NCBI RefSeq assembly: GCF_040869045.1
Contig: NC_090319.1
Span: 262,090,897 to 262,154,896, forward strand
DNA: 64,000 bases
Direction: 5' to 3'
Source: Eurosta solidaginis
Taxonomy: Eukaryota > Arthropoda > Insecta > Diptera > Tephritidae
Made by a program: the position numbers and the translations under genes. The stretch's first letter is position 1. Each line of letters starts with the position of its first letter. Under the pieces are notes generated by a model. That model saw only the letters and a list, made by a program, of their open reading frames with translations, made no database searches and was not told where the DNA came from. Shown piece after piece: positions 12,291-22,785 of this stretch.

Positions 12291-12691
12291 GGTGATCCAG
12301 AAAATCATCTGTCGGGTACTGCTAATTTATGTATATATGGAATACCACTAACAGTATTCCTGCCAAGATTCCAAGGGCTGTTGATTTCGCCTTGTAGAAC
12401 TTTTTCATTTTCTTCTACTTAATAAGGTAGGTGTCACACCCATTTTACAAAGTTTTTTCCAAAGTTATATTTTGCGTCAATAAACCAATCCAGTTACAAT
12501 GTTTCATCCCTTTTTTCGTATTTGGTATAGAATTATGGCATTTTTTTATTTTTCGTAATTTTCGATATCGATAAAGTGGGCGTGGTTATTGTCGGATTTC
12601 GGCCATTTTTTATATAGAGATAAAGTGAGTTCAGATAAGTACGTGTGCTAAGTTTAGTAAAGATATATCGATTTTTGCTCAAGTTATTGTG

Positions 12692-14250
12692 TTAACGGCC
12701 GAGCGGAAGGACAGACGGTGGACTGTGTATAAAAACTGGGCGTGGCTTCAACCGATTTCGCCCTTTTTCACAGAAAACAGTTACCGTCCTAGGAGCCAAG
12801 CCTCTACCAAATTTCACAAGGATTGGTTAATTTTTGTTCGACTTATGGCATTAAAAGCATCCTAGACAAATTAAATGAAAAAGGGCGGAGCCACGTCCAT
12901 TTTGAAATTTTCTTTTATTTTTGTAATTTGTTGCACCACATCATTACTGGAGTTGAATGTTGGCATAACTTACTTATATGCTGTAAAGATATTAACTTTT
13001 CTTTTAAAATTTGAATTTAAAAAAAATTTTTTTTAAAAAGTGGGCGTGGTCGTTCTCCGATTTTGCTAATTTTTATTAAGCAGACATACAGTGATAAGGG
13101 TAATGTTTCTGCCAAATTTCATCATGATATCTTTAACGACTGCCAAATTACAGCTTGCAAAACTTCTAAATTACCTTCATTTAAAAGTGGGCGGTGCCAC
13201 GCCCAATGGCCAAAATTTTACTAATTTTCTATTCTGCGTCATAAGCTCAACTCACCTACCAAGCTTCATCGCTTAATGCGTATTTGGTAATGAATTATCG
13301 CACTTTTTTGATTTTTCGAAATTTTCGATATCGAAAAATTGGGCGTGGTTATTGTCCGATATCGTTCATTTTAAATAGCGATCTGAGATGAGTGCCCAGG
13401 AACATATATACCAAATTTCATGAAGATACCTCAAAATTTACTCAAGTTATCGTGTTAACGGACAGACGGACGGACGGACGGACGACTGTGTATAAAAACT
13501 GGGCGTGGCATCAACTGATGTCGCCCATTTTCACAGAAAACAGTTAACGTCGTAAAATCTACTCCCCTACCAAATTTCAAAAGGATTGGTTAATTTTTGT
13601 TCGACTTATGGCGTTAAAAGTATCCTAGACAAATTAAATGAAAAAGGGCGGAGCCACTCCCATTTTGAAATTTTCTTTTATTTTTGTATTTTGTTGCACC
13701 ATATCATTACTGGAGTTGAATGTTGACATAATTTGCTTATATACTGTAAAGATATTAAATTTTTTGTAAAAATTTTACTTTAAAAAAATTTTTTTTTTAA
13801 AAGTGGGCGTGGTCCTTCCCCGATTTTGCTAATTTTTATTAAGCGTACATATAGTAATAGTAGTAACGTTCCTGACAAATTTCATCATGATATCTTCAAC
13901 GACTGCCAAATTACATCTTGCAAAAGTTTTAAATTACCTTCTTTTAAAAGTGGGCGGTGCCACGCCCATTGTCCAAAATTTTACTAATTTTCTATTCTGC
14001 GTCATAAGTTCAACTCATCTACCAAGTTTCGTCGCTTTATCGGTCTTTTGTAATGAATTATCGCACTTTTTCGGTTTTTCGAAATTTTCGATATCGAAAA
14101 AGTGGGCGTGGTTATAGTCCGATATCGTTCATTTTAAATAGCGATCTGAGATGAGTGCTCAGGAACCTACATACCAAATTTCATCAAGATACCTTAAAAT
14201 TTACTCAAGTTATCGTGTTAACGGACGGACGGACGGACGGACGGACGGAC
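12692..14250 (-). repeat. Triplicated 763-bp module boundary in HINE-A2
   Basis: The motif TTAACGG plus a GGAC-type tract occurs at about 12692, 13455 and 14218, spaced 763 bp. The segments between are clearly homologous: GTGTATAAAAACTGGGCGTG is at 12725 and again at 13498. Other HINE-A copies show only two such boundaries. This is a tandem gain of one internal module. Confidence 0.8.
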
Positions 14251-14393
14251 ATGGCTCAATCAAATTTTTTTTCGATCCTGATTCTTTTGATATATGGAAG
14301 TCTATATCTATCTCGATTCCTTTATATATGTACAACCAACCGTTATCCAATCAAACTTAATATACTCTGTGAGCTCTGCTCAACTGAGTATAA

Positions 14394-15213
14394 TAATTGT
14401 TATATTTTTTTATAAGTGGAATTGCACCGTTGAAATGCATTAGCAATTACATTCATTTCATAATATCTGATCTACTTTTATTCAATGATGAGTATGTAGG
14501 TATTCATATAAACATATCCAGATTCATTCACTTGTGAAAAACTTTCGTTTTCATTACATGTTTTCATTTCAACTCAGATTATAAATTTTCTTTACAAGGG
14601 TTGCTTGGGTTCATGCTAAAAGTCAGGGGTTGTTACTGCACAAATGTTTACTACAACAATACAGCAGTAAGGGTTAGCCTAAGTAGGTACATAAATTGTG
14701 AAAATTGAGCTGTAAAGGTTAGCTGCGTGTGTGCGATGCTATAGTAGACATAGCCATCTGAGTTTGAAACCTAGTTGAGATTGACACGAAGTGATCGTAA
14801 TAAAATTTTTGTATTCAGCAATATTATAACGGATGTCATTATTGATGCCTTTATAACATGCTCAACCAAAAAAATAATTATTATTTCAATAAATCATAAT
14901 GAATGTAAAGCCTATTTTAATTATTATGTTGCCACGTGACATTCGACAAGCGTTGGATTATAGAAATTATTACTATTGAACATCCCTAGCAGTGATATTC
15001 CTTGTGTGCGCTCCCACATACAGGAGATTTTTAAAAGAAATGTCACAAACGTTGAATAATATGAAGATTGAAATATACTACTTATACATATGTATGCAGT
15101 TATGGTCTTTTGCAGGAGGCTAAACAACAGTTACCGACATAAAAACATTGTTCTTACCAAACTTCGTTACAATTGGTCGAATTTAAAATATGTGACCTGG
15201 AATCATGAAACGG
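14394..15213. other. Unassigned DNA
   Basis: No gene seen. The 67-codon minus frame at 14924-15127 has no recognisable motif. Confidence 0.5.
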
Positions 15214-15524
15214 CCCTATTGTGCGAAAATACCGTCCATCACTTTTTAAGGAAGGAAATTTAACGCTCTTTCCAATGGAACAAACAGCAGTTTTCTATCA
15301 TTCTTAGTTTTTTCACAAATCGCATTTAAAGCCAAATCGCACCACAAATACGATTTTTTGAAATATTTCGATACATGCGCCACCTATCGGAGTTTTTTCT
15401 TATTATGGCATTGTCATCGGGTTCAATTTTGTAGCTTATCGGAAGTTAATTAAATTCTAATTACTAAATTCGTTCACAACGGCCAGCCGCTACACAGAGC
15501 CACAGAGCTAAACAAAAACTTTAA

Positions 15525-16177
15525 CCGTAGAACGCATAACCAAAAAATACCACACAAACGCATAACGGGGGTACCCGTGTGTCCACTTACAAGTTTTTAC
15601 CGTTACAAATGCACAGTAACAAAATTCATAAGTAAAAATTAATACAGATTGTGTGCTGATCAGTGAGTTGCTTACTTACTGCGACAAGCTCGAGAAAACC
15701 GGTAACTGGATCCTGCTACCTATGTTATACTGAAACCCCCAAACGAAGAAAAAAAACGCGAAAAGCACGCAGCATCTGCAAAAAACCAATGTACCTGGTA
15801 CAATCGGTGACAAATTGTATCTGCACTGTTTGCGAGCAGAAAAATTAGTATATGTCTACAAAATACAACAGTTTTTGTTTAAAGATTCATGTTTTCTAAT
15901 ATGTTTTTACAATCCGCAATAAAAATTTCCTATTAAAACAAATAAATTGTTAAATATTTGAAGGGTATACGGGTACCCGGTTATGCGTTCACGTAGGTGT
16001 CGACTTTGGGAACTTATATCTGGGGAACGCCTCAACTTAAACCTGCAAGGATTGACTTAAACGATACAGAAATACTGTACTTTCCTAGATTAGAAGGTTC
16101 AACACTCTAGTGACAGTGGTTCTCTCACTAAAGTAGTTTAAAGTCGCAACTGGATACACGGGTTATGCGTTCTAGGG
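15525..16177 (+). mobile_element. Non-autonomous piggyBac element (653 bp) with TTAA sites
   Basis: TTAA at 15521-15524 and TTAA at 16178-16181 flank terminal repeats CCGTAGAACGCATAACC (left) and GGTTATGCGTTCTAGGG (right), which pair at 16 of 17 positions. TTAA targets and CCCTAGAA-like ends are typical of piggyBac. Extra internal copies of the end sequence (CGCATAACGGGGGTACCC near 15560, GGGTACCCGGTTATGCG near 15970) form subterminal repeats. It retains only the C-terminal part of a transposase. Confidence 0.88.
15663..15848 (+). pseudogene. piggyBac transposase C-terminal cysteine-rich domain, remnant
   Basis: The 61-codon frame carries CYLCYTETPKRRKKTRKA, then ICKKP and ICTVCEQKN. This matches the cysteine-rich, zinc-binding tail of piggyBac-family transposases, which binds the element ends. 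The catalytic DDD core is absent. The nominal Met is probably accidental, as family similarity starts about residue 9. At least one expected cysteine seems replaced (ARSICKKPMYL). Read as a remnant kept inside the short element. Confidence 0.75.
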
Positions 16178-16464
16178 TTAAACGCATTTTTCTCGAAAAC
16201 TTGCTTTCGCACAATAGGGTGTTACATCATGTAATCATCATCTAAGACCAAAAGTTTTTACCTACACATATATATGAATATAACTGGAAGACAAACGAGA
16301 TTATCAGATACAGAAATGAGAAATAAACAAGGAGCTCGAGAAGACTGTTCGGAAAAAGTCTAGCTCCTAGGAGAAGTAGTGAACGAGGCAAGTGAGAGTA
16401 TAAAAGCAGCGCAAACTACTACAGTAGTTTTGTAAATAAACAATATTATGCTGTACTGAATAGT

Positions 16465-16990
16465 TTATGTAAATGAATTTTCGCATTTTTTTGGTATTTT
16501 TCGAAATTTATAACATCGGAAAAGTGCGATCATACTAATATCAAGCTCGTGTCCTGAACTAAATGTAGATTTCACCGTTCTCATTAAATGTGTCTTATTA
16601 GTGCAAGAACGGATGGACCGAGTATTAAAAGTGGGCGTGGTTACCAACCGATTCCGCCCTTTTTCAAAGCAAACAGTTATCGTCTTAAAAACAGTGTTTG
16701 CACTAAATTTCGGAGATTTGTTTTCGCTTAATGACGCTCTGAGTTGGAATATCTGTATAATGTATTCGGCGTAGTCGTCAACCGATTTTCCTCAGGTCTA
16801 TATGCGTATAATAGCAAAAACAATTATCCCCCAAGGTCAACATTATAATAACGGCTTTTGATTTACGGTTTGCAAAACTTTTGAAATTTTGTGGGCGATG
16901 CCACGCCCATTTTTTTTTAATTTTCCTGAATATCTATATTGCATAATAAAGTATAAACTCACACACAAAGTTTCATCACTTTAAGGGATC
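16465..16990 (-). repeat. Diverged HINE-A fragment
   Basis: Blocks such as AAGTGGGCGTGGTTACCAAC, CCGATTCCGCCCTTTTTC, CAAACAGTTATCGTC and GGGCGATGCCACGCCCATTT follow the order of the HINE-A module region (compare 51640-52270). No satellite, hairpin or terminal sequence remains. Much more diverged than A2-A6, so an old fragment. Confidence 0.7.
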
Positions 16991-17021
16991 ATCGAATTTT
17001 TCCCGTTGGGCCTTTTCAATA

Positions 17022-17230
17022 CACTCAGAAAAAAACTTCTCCCGATTGAAGAAAAATGGGAATGAAATGGCACTTAAGAAATTTTATCCTCATTCGCATG
17101 GCTAAAATTTCTTCAAAATGAAGAAAAGATCCTCATTCGAAGAAATTTTGGCCATGCGAATGAGGATAAAATTTCTTAAGTACCATTTCATTCCCATTTT
17201 TCTTCAATCGGACGAAGTTTTTTCTGAGTG
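17022..17230. mobile_element. Hairpin MITE with 95-bp arms and TA flanks
   Basis: Left arm 17019-17114 and right arm 17139-17233 are inverted copies with only a handful of mismatches; the loop is 24 bp. The ends read CACTCAGAAAAAA and TTTTTTCTGAGTG, each flanked by TA, as expected of a Tc1/mariner-type MITE. No protein is encoded; the frame at 17118-17315 is an arm read-through. Confidence 0.8.
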
Positions 17231-18104
17231 TATAAGTAAATCTATTGTGCTTCTAGGGAATCCAAAATTTGGTAAAGATTTCTCAATTCTGGGTAAAGTT
17301 TTCGTGTTCACCTAATATGTATTTGGGAAATAGAAGAAAAAACTAATTTCTTTCGCTGAAATGTTCTGCGACTTATGTATATGTTCACTTATGAGTCATT
17401 GAAAAAAGCAAACAAATTTTAATAGTGCAAAAAACCGGAACTCCCCTCATATATATTTCACTTGTGCCACACCTAATTTTAATATAATTAGAACAAAACA
17501 AAAGCAACTTCAACTTTTCACTCCACGAATTATACAATTTTGTGACTTCTTGCGAAACTTTTGAAGTTGTCGTTTTCGATTTGTCACACATATGGTTGCA
17601 AATTACATATTCATTTTTTATACTCACTGTCGTGCCACAAGCGCATAACACCTACACCTCAATGCATCGCATGGTACCAAAAAATGTCTGCAATATGCAC
17701 AAAAGTTACACCCGCCCAACACAGCCTTAGGTAGATATGTTTACACAGATTACATACAAACATTTATGATAACAAAATAATTGCATCGCTTGTTTCACGC
17801 CAAAGACACCATCGCTGGTTACCGTTAAATTTCATTCATGTCTCATCATATTGCATTTGTATGTCACTAAATCAACCCTACCCGCTTGATGCAATATCGT
17901 GCAAGATGTGGCAGCACTAACCGCATCACCCACTTTGCAATTAAATCGACTTGTAGGCGGAATGCACGTGCTCCCAGTGCACTTGTACAAAAACTCGTTT
18001 TCTTTATATTTGTAAGCTAGCTGGCAGTCTCTAAGCTCATCATGTAGGTATGATTAAGGCATTACTATAAGTTTCTCAGTAGGAAGTGGAGTTTGAATGG
18101 GTAG
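17231..18104. other. Unassigned DNA
   Basis: Two overlapping opposite-strand frames at 17385-17730 show no recognisable domain. No terminal repeats seen. Confidence 0.5.
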
Positions 18105-18112
18105 AGTATTAA

Positions 18113-19294
18113 GGGTGCCCCCCAAAAATTCAGAAAGCAAAAATTCGAAACACATTTTTTCCGAAAACATTAGTCAGAGCCCTTTTTTCAGAAAGACAAA
18201 ATTCAGAGGTCAAAACTCAGAACTCAAATCTCAGAAGTCAAATTACAGAAGTCAAATTTCAGAAGTGAAAATTCAGAAGTCAAATTTCAGAAGGCAAAAT
18301 TCAGAACCTCTCTGAAGTTGGCAAGACAACTTTTACGTGGAAAAAAATTACCTATTGGGAAAATTGCCGCGAATTTGTCGCAATTTATCCGTGAAACAAA
18401 AAAATTTGCCGCGGCCATATTTTAGAAAATATAGGGTGGCACGCCAACTTCACGTGAAGTTAGCGTGCCACCCTCAGAAAACCACTTTAGAGACCAGCTA
18501 AGAAAATAATTTTGTACACGAATTTGCCGTAAATAAGTGGAATATTTTATATTTTCGAAAAAAAAATTTAACTTTTTTATGGTGCACAGCCAACTTCACG
18601 TGAAGTTGTCTGCGACATCTGTTTCAGAATGGATGTGAAAATTGGACTTGTCATATTTAATGACACTTTTTCCCCGTGCTCTGGGATGTATTAACAATTT
18701 GTTGTTGTTTCAATTAAGCAAAAATGTATCAAAAGAATAATAATGATAAAATAATTATTGTTAGGCCTTGAGCTCGATTCGAACCCGCGACCTTTTGAAT
18801 TTACAGTATTAAAAAACAAAGGCTTTATATTTTTTCTTGCGTTTCCGATATGGCTCGCCTCTAGCTGAAAACTGCTGCAGTTTTGTTTCTATTATTGCCT
18901 GTTAGTTTTTTATTTTATTTACGCAATTAAATATGTTAAGGTGTGTCTCAAACGCACTTCGATTGACGCTGCGCCACCTTTCGATGGAATTATTTGTACG
19001 GACTTTACCCAATTTGGTGATAGTATATATATTCCATAATTCGACTGAATATAACGCCAAATTTAATGTTTTTTGCTGTGTGATTACTTTCTGAATTTTG
19101 ACTTCTGAAATTTTACTTCTGAAATTTTACTTCTGGATTTTGACTTCTGAAATTTGACTACTGAAATTTGATTTCTGAATTTTTGTTTCTGAGTTTTGAC
19201 TTCTGAATTTTGGCTTTCTGAAAAAAGGGTTCTGACTAATGTTTTCTGAAAAAATGTGTTTCTGAATTTTTGTTTTCTGAATTTATGGGCACCC
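18113..19294. mobile_element. Foldback-like element with repeat-built inverted arms
   Basis: Left arm (18113-18312) and right arm (19085-19294) are inverted copies built of a degenerate 13-14-bp tandem unit, TCAGAAGTCAAATT-like on the left and TTTGACTTCTGA-like on the right. The ends are GGGTGCCC and GGGCACCC. Near-direct repeats AGTATTAAG (18105-18113) and AGTGTTAAG (19295-19303) could be a 9-bp target duplication with one change, the size made by Drosophila Foldback elements. The interior encodes nothing evident. Confidence 0.7.
18434..18473. repeat. 40-bp near-perfect palindrome
   Basis: GGGTGGCACGC...GCGTGCCACCC centred on AACTTCACGTGAAGTT, with a single mismatched pair. A shorter related palindrome, CAACTTCACGTGAAGTTG, lies at about 18592-18609. 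Both sit inside the Foldback-like element. Confidence 0.85.
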
Positions 19295-19611
19295 AGTGTT
19301 AAGGTTTATTGCTTTAAATTGAAACCAAATAATTGGAGACAGGCCAGTAGCAGCTCTTGAGCTGATGCACTGAACTCAAACCTGAGGTCCACTTAATTTA
19401 ATTCAGCACTAAACCTTTGCGTTACTTGCTAAAAACCTATCACGATTTTATATTTTCTTAACACTTTTTCTGACAGGAGGAGCACTTGACATGTAACAAT
19501 GCTTTCCACTATTCCGGCCAACGACGACTTACAGTGATAGGGGAAAATTCGGTACGAGACATTTAGTGGTCTCAAAGCGTGTAATAGGCGGCTCTCAAAA
19601 GTGCCAACGGA

Positions 19612-20137
19612 CTATCGAAGATCAGGAGAGGCAAGCGGAATACCTTGGAAATCGTCCAAAAAAGGGATCTCGCACCCGAGAGATGTGGATGAAAACTGTA
19701 CGATAACTTTAATTCGTTTTCTGGATATATCAGATGTGAAGTAATCTACTTCACTCTCTGCCTTTGTTCTAAGGTCCGTTCTAAGAGGTAAGGCATCCAT
19801 CCCAATTGAGTGTTACCAACTTGCCGTTTTCATCAACTCTTTTAACCTCTACAAGTAACCGGAGTCGAATGTAGGGGTAGTTCTTGCCGAATTTGAGATA
19901 TTTTACGAGGTCGCCTGCAGTAGACTGACCACCATTTATGCAAGCCATACATAATGTGATATGTTCACAAGCTTTGGAATGTGAATGTGTCAAAGTCACT
20001 GTCATTTCAAACGCGGAGAAAGTCTTGCCAGTATCTCTGAAAAATTTAGGGTCAATCTTCTTGTCTACGTTCTTTTTAAAAAACACTTGACTGCCTGGCT
20101 GATCTTTGCGATACTCCTCATCATTCGGTTTTAGAAA
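19612..20137 (-). pseudogene. Unidentified coding-like remnant with frameshift
   Basis: On the minus strand a frame from about 20137 to 19781 reads through NDEEYRKDQPGSQVFFKKNV, VTLTHSHSKACEHITLCMAC and YIRLRLLVEVKRVDENGKLV without a stop. At about 19800 a second frame takes over with DALPLRTDLRTKAESEVDYF. Joining them needs a frameshift. The composition looks like real protein, but I recognise no family. It could be part of a mobile element or a decayed gene. Confidence 0.35.
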
Positions 20138-21589
20138 TTAAAGAGGGTTCACTACAGAGATAATTTGTGGTGGGCATTTTTGTCATCGAAGGAGCCCAAC
20201 CTCTACCACGGCTCTGTCAATTGCTGGACAGACGTCACCTCCTGCCAGTTCTTAACTGCAATTAAGATTTTACTGGTGCCGTAAGATAACAATGGAATGC
20301 CTTGCCGCTTTAATGCGACAAAGAGTTCTAGGGGTTTATTATATTTGGTAATGTGGTGCTTTCAGGGCACAGTCCAAAACATGAAATCGAGCCTTATTTC
20401 CTGGGAAGGCGCAGTTGTATTATTTGTGTACAGAATGTAGAGACTGAATCATGTCAGTCAGTCACCGTATGCTCAGCTCGTGTTGTCAATAATAAGTAAT
20501 GGTAGGCAAGGGAGTTCCAACTGGGTCATCGCACTCTTTAAACAAGTCGCTGTACAGAAGTGCCTGAAGGTGTCGCCTCATGATTACGTGTTTTTCATTA
20601 CTGTTTTACGTCATATAGTTGCAAGCAAAATTATAATTTTTCTTGATTTAATCTTGCAGGCTTTTACATTGCTTCATTCATTACGTAAATTAATTTTTGC
20701 TAACTTTTCTTCTTTTTTATTTTTTTTTTTTTATTTTATAACTATGTAATACGTAATCAGCCGCAAATGTCTAGAATATGAAGTTATAAGTATGTAGTAA
20801 GGTTATCGATACCACCTCCTTAATGACCTGTTTTACCTAAATTTAACCTGAAACAATTCATTTTGCTCTTAGTCACTAATTTTAGCATCAGCACTGAGTC
20901 ATACTCAATATTTACGAGTACGCTCATAATTAAGGAGCTGAGCCATTGCCTTCTGAGATTGCAGTAATTTGCTTACGCTGCACAGTGACCTTTTCTAGCG
21001 ATGAAAAGTTTAATTTTTTAAGTTGACTAATGGCGTTTTCGTTTCTGGTTATAGAGTTACGCTTTTTGTACGCCGCGCAAGGGTTGTTGTTCTATTCTAA
21101 AAAACAGGCAACGCCTTTACGGGGTATTTCGTTCATTTGTGAAAATTGTTGCCTGCTCGCAACGCAAAAGCGTTACACTTTTACCCTGTATAAAATGGCG
21201 GTGTGGCCGTGCAACTCTGTGAAACTCTCAATTCGCTCACACAAATCACTTACCCAGATTGCGCATTCACGAGTTCAAAAGAGTTCAAAATTGCTTCGTT
21301 CTGCGCATCTACGTCACAGTTGACTGTTTGCGTGAATGAAAGAAAGAGAGAAAAAAAACAAGAGCTAAAGGAAAATGACGTAACAATTGCCCATAAAAAA
21401 GAGCTGATCTAATGTTTACATGCGCAATGCGTAATCTTTTTGTGTACTTTGTGATATGAGTGAATATGGTGAGTTGAATTGTTCTTTGTATGCACTATAA
21501 ATGTTGACAATTTTCTGGGGTAGGAGTAACTCTACTAAGGCTTTACCATTTACTTAGGCAACAATTTATTTCAGAAAAGAAAACGCTAT
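20138..21589. other. Unassigned DNA
   Basis: No convincing gene. Frames at 20480-20749 and 21030-21412 lack motifs and overlap low-complexity sequence. A poly-T-rich run lies at about 20707-20735. Confidence 0.5.
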
Positions 21590-22470
21590 AAGTGTGATAA
21601 CTTCTGCATAGACGTCAAAATTCCAAAGTGATCGGATCGCCTGATTTGTAATTGACTATCGCTGTCTCATTTTGTATCTCTTTCTATCACCCGCTGAAGA
21701 TAGCCGGCCCTATGCGCCGACATATTGAACACCCTGCCAAAACGCTAAAAAGTAGCCCTATTGAACATGTTGTTGTTGTTGTTGTTGTAGCGATAAGGTT
21801 GCTCCCCGAAGGCTTTGGGGAGTGTTATCGATGTGATGGTCCTTTTCCGGATACAGATCCGGTACGCTCCGGTACCATAGTACCATTAAGGTGCTAGCTC
21901 GACCATCTCGGGAACGATTTATGTGGCCACATTAAACCTTCATGCCATTCCCTCCCTCCCCACCCCCAAGTTCCATGAGGAGCTTGGGGTCGCCAGAGCC
22001 TCGTCTGTTAGTGAAACAGGATTCGCCGCGGATAGGTGAGGTTGACAATTGGGCTTGGAGAAACTATATATTGCGCTGGCAACCTGAAGGGTTGCGCTAC
22101 ACAGCCCCTTCAATCTGGTATTTTAGTCGCCTCTTACGACAGGCATACCTACCGCGGGTATATTCTGAACCCCTAACCCGCTGGGGGGGGCCCTATTGAA
22201 CATCCTGTCAGGCAGTTGACAGATAAGATATCACATTTAGTTTGATTCACAATGATTAACACGTTTCAGTTGTTCTGACAGGATGTTAAATATGACTACT
22301 ATTTAGCGATTTGAGAGCAATGTTCAATATTGCGGCGCATTAGACCGGCAATCTTCACTGGGTGATAGAAAAAGATACATTATGAGACCACGATAGTCAA
22401 ATAAAAATCTGGTGATCGGTTCTATTTGTAATTTTGTCGTCTATGCTGAAGTTATCACACTTTTCTTATC
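21590..22470. mobile_element. Fold-back repeat of about 450 bp, split by a SINE
   Basis: The left arm (about 21590-21768 continuing at 22190-22220) and right arm (about 22265-22470) are imperfect inverted copies. Paired landmarks: AGTGTGATAACTTCTGCATA / TATGCTGAAGTTATCACACT, TATCTCTTTCTATCACCC / GGGTGATAGAAAAAGATA, GCGCCGACATATTGAAC / GTTCAATATTGCGGCGC, ACATCCTGTCAG / CTGACAGGATGT. A SINE lies inside the left arm. The superfamily is unknown. Confidence 0.7.
21769..22189 (-). mobile_element. SINE-like insertion with 14-bp target duplication
   Basis: The 421-bp segment is flanked by perfect 14-bp direct repeats GCCCTATTGAACAT at 21755-21768 and 22190-22203. On the minus strand it starts with a G/C-rich block (GCGGGTTAGGGGTTCAGAAT) and ends in a (CAA)n tail, seen on the plus strand as GTTGTTGTTGTTGTTGTAG. 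The segment TTTTAGTCGCCTCTTACGAC is, from memory, common in tephritid genomes. Size, tail and long duplication fit LINE-driven retrotransposition. Frames inside it are not genes. Confidence 0.8.
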
Positions 22471-22544
22471 CACAATGGTCTCAGAAAGAATTTTTGAGTT
22501 CGCTCTCTCGCCAATCAATAGGCCTGATTACATTCAATATAAAT

Positions 22545-22785
22545 TACAGCAAACAGTAGCGAAAATTTTTGAAAAAAATATTAACTGTTTAAAAGAATGA
22601 TTTTAGCTTTTATTATCTGTTATTTACTTATATTTTATTGACAAAACAAAAAGGACGCCACTCACTGTCGCTTCCCAAAAATATAATTTGGTTTAATCTG
22701 GCTACAACGGCTTTCGTGATTGATTGTTTTGCTGCTCGCACCGAAAATAACGACACTCATAAGAAAATGTGTAAAAATAATTTGA
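22545..22785 (-). repeat. Dispersed repeat, copy 2 (inverted relative to 6580-6800)
   Basis: Reverse-complement match to 6580-6800 over about 220 bp through several blocks in order, including GCACCGAAAATAACG and GGCTTTCGTG. No coding content. Confidence 0.6.

Larger units (their letters stand above)
10126..14393 (-). mobile_element. HINE-A2: Helentron-like element with satellite and three modules
   Basis: The terminal hairpin (GTTCGG-GTGTAA-CCGAAC, near 10146) is on the left, so the element runs on the minus strand. It begins with ACAAGTAAGGAAGGCTAAG and ends with CTCAACTGAGTATAA. Inside, from left, are a 129-bp satellite array, then GC-box modules, then a (GGAC)n tract and the conserved 5' end. 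It is about 1.1 kb longer than A4-A6 because it holds an extra 763-bp module and a longer satellite array. It encodes no rolling-circle replicase or helicase. Confidence 0.85.
15214..16219. mobile_element. Possible inverted-repeat DNA element surrounding the piggyBac insert
   Basis: A perfect 15-bp inverted repeat, CCCTATTGTGCGAAA at 15214-15228 and TTTCGCACAATAGGG at 16205-16219, brackets the piggyBac element. Without the insert the element would be about 350 bp. I find no obvious target duplication, so its superfamily is open. Confidence 0.5.

Noticed and set aside
18762..18830. tRNA-like GGTTCGAATC box on the minus strand
   Set aside because: The T-arm stem does not pair and no acceptor or anticodon arm can be drawn. 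At most a SINE promoter remnant.
21652..22199. Frames of 81 and 85 codons
   Set aside because: They lie in the SINE and fold-back repeat; GTT repeats give a poly-valine run.
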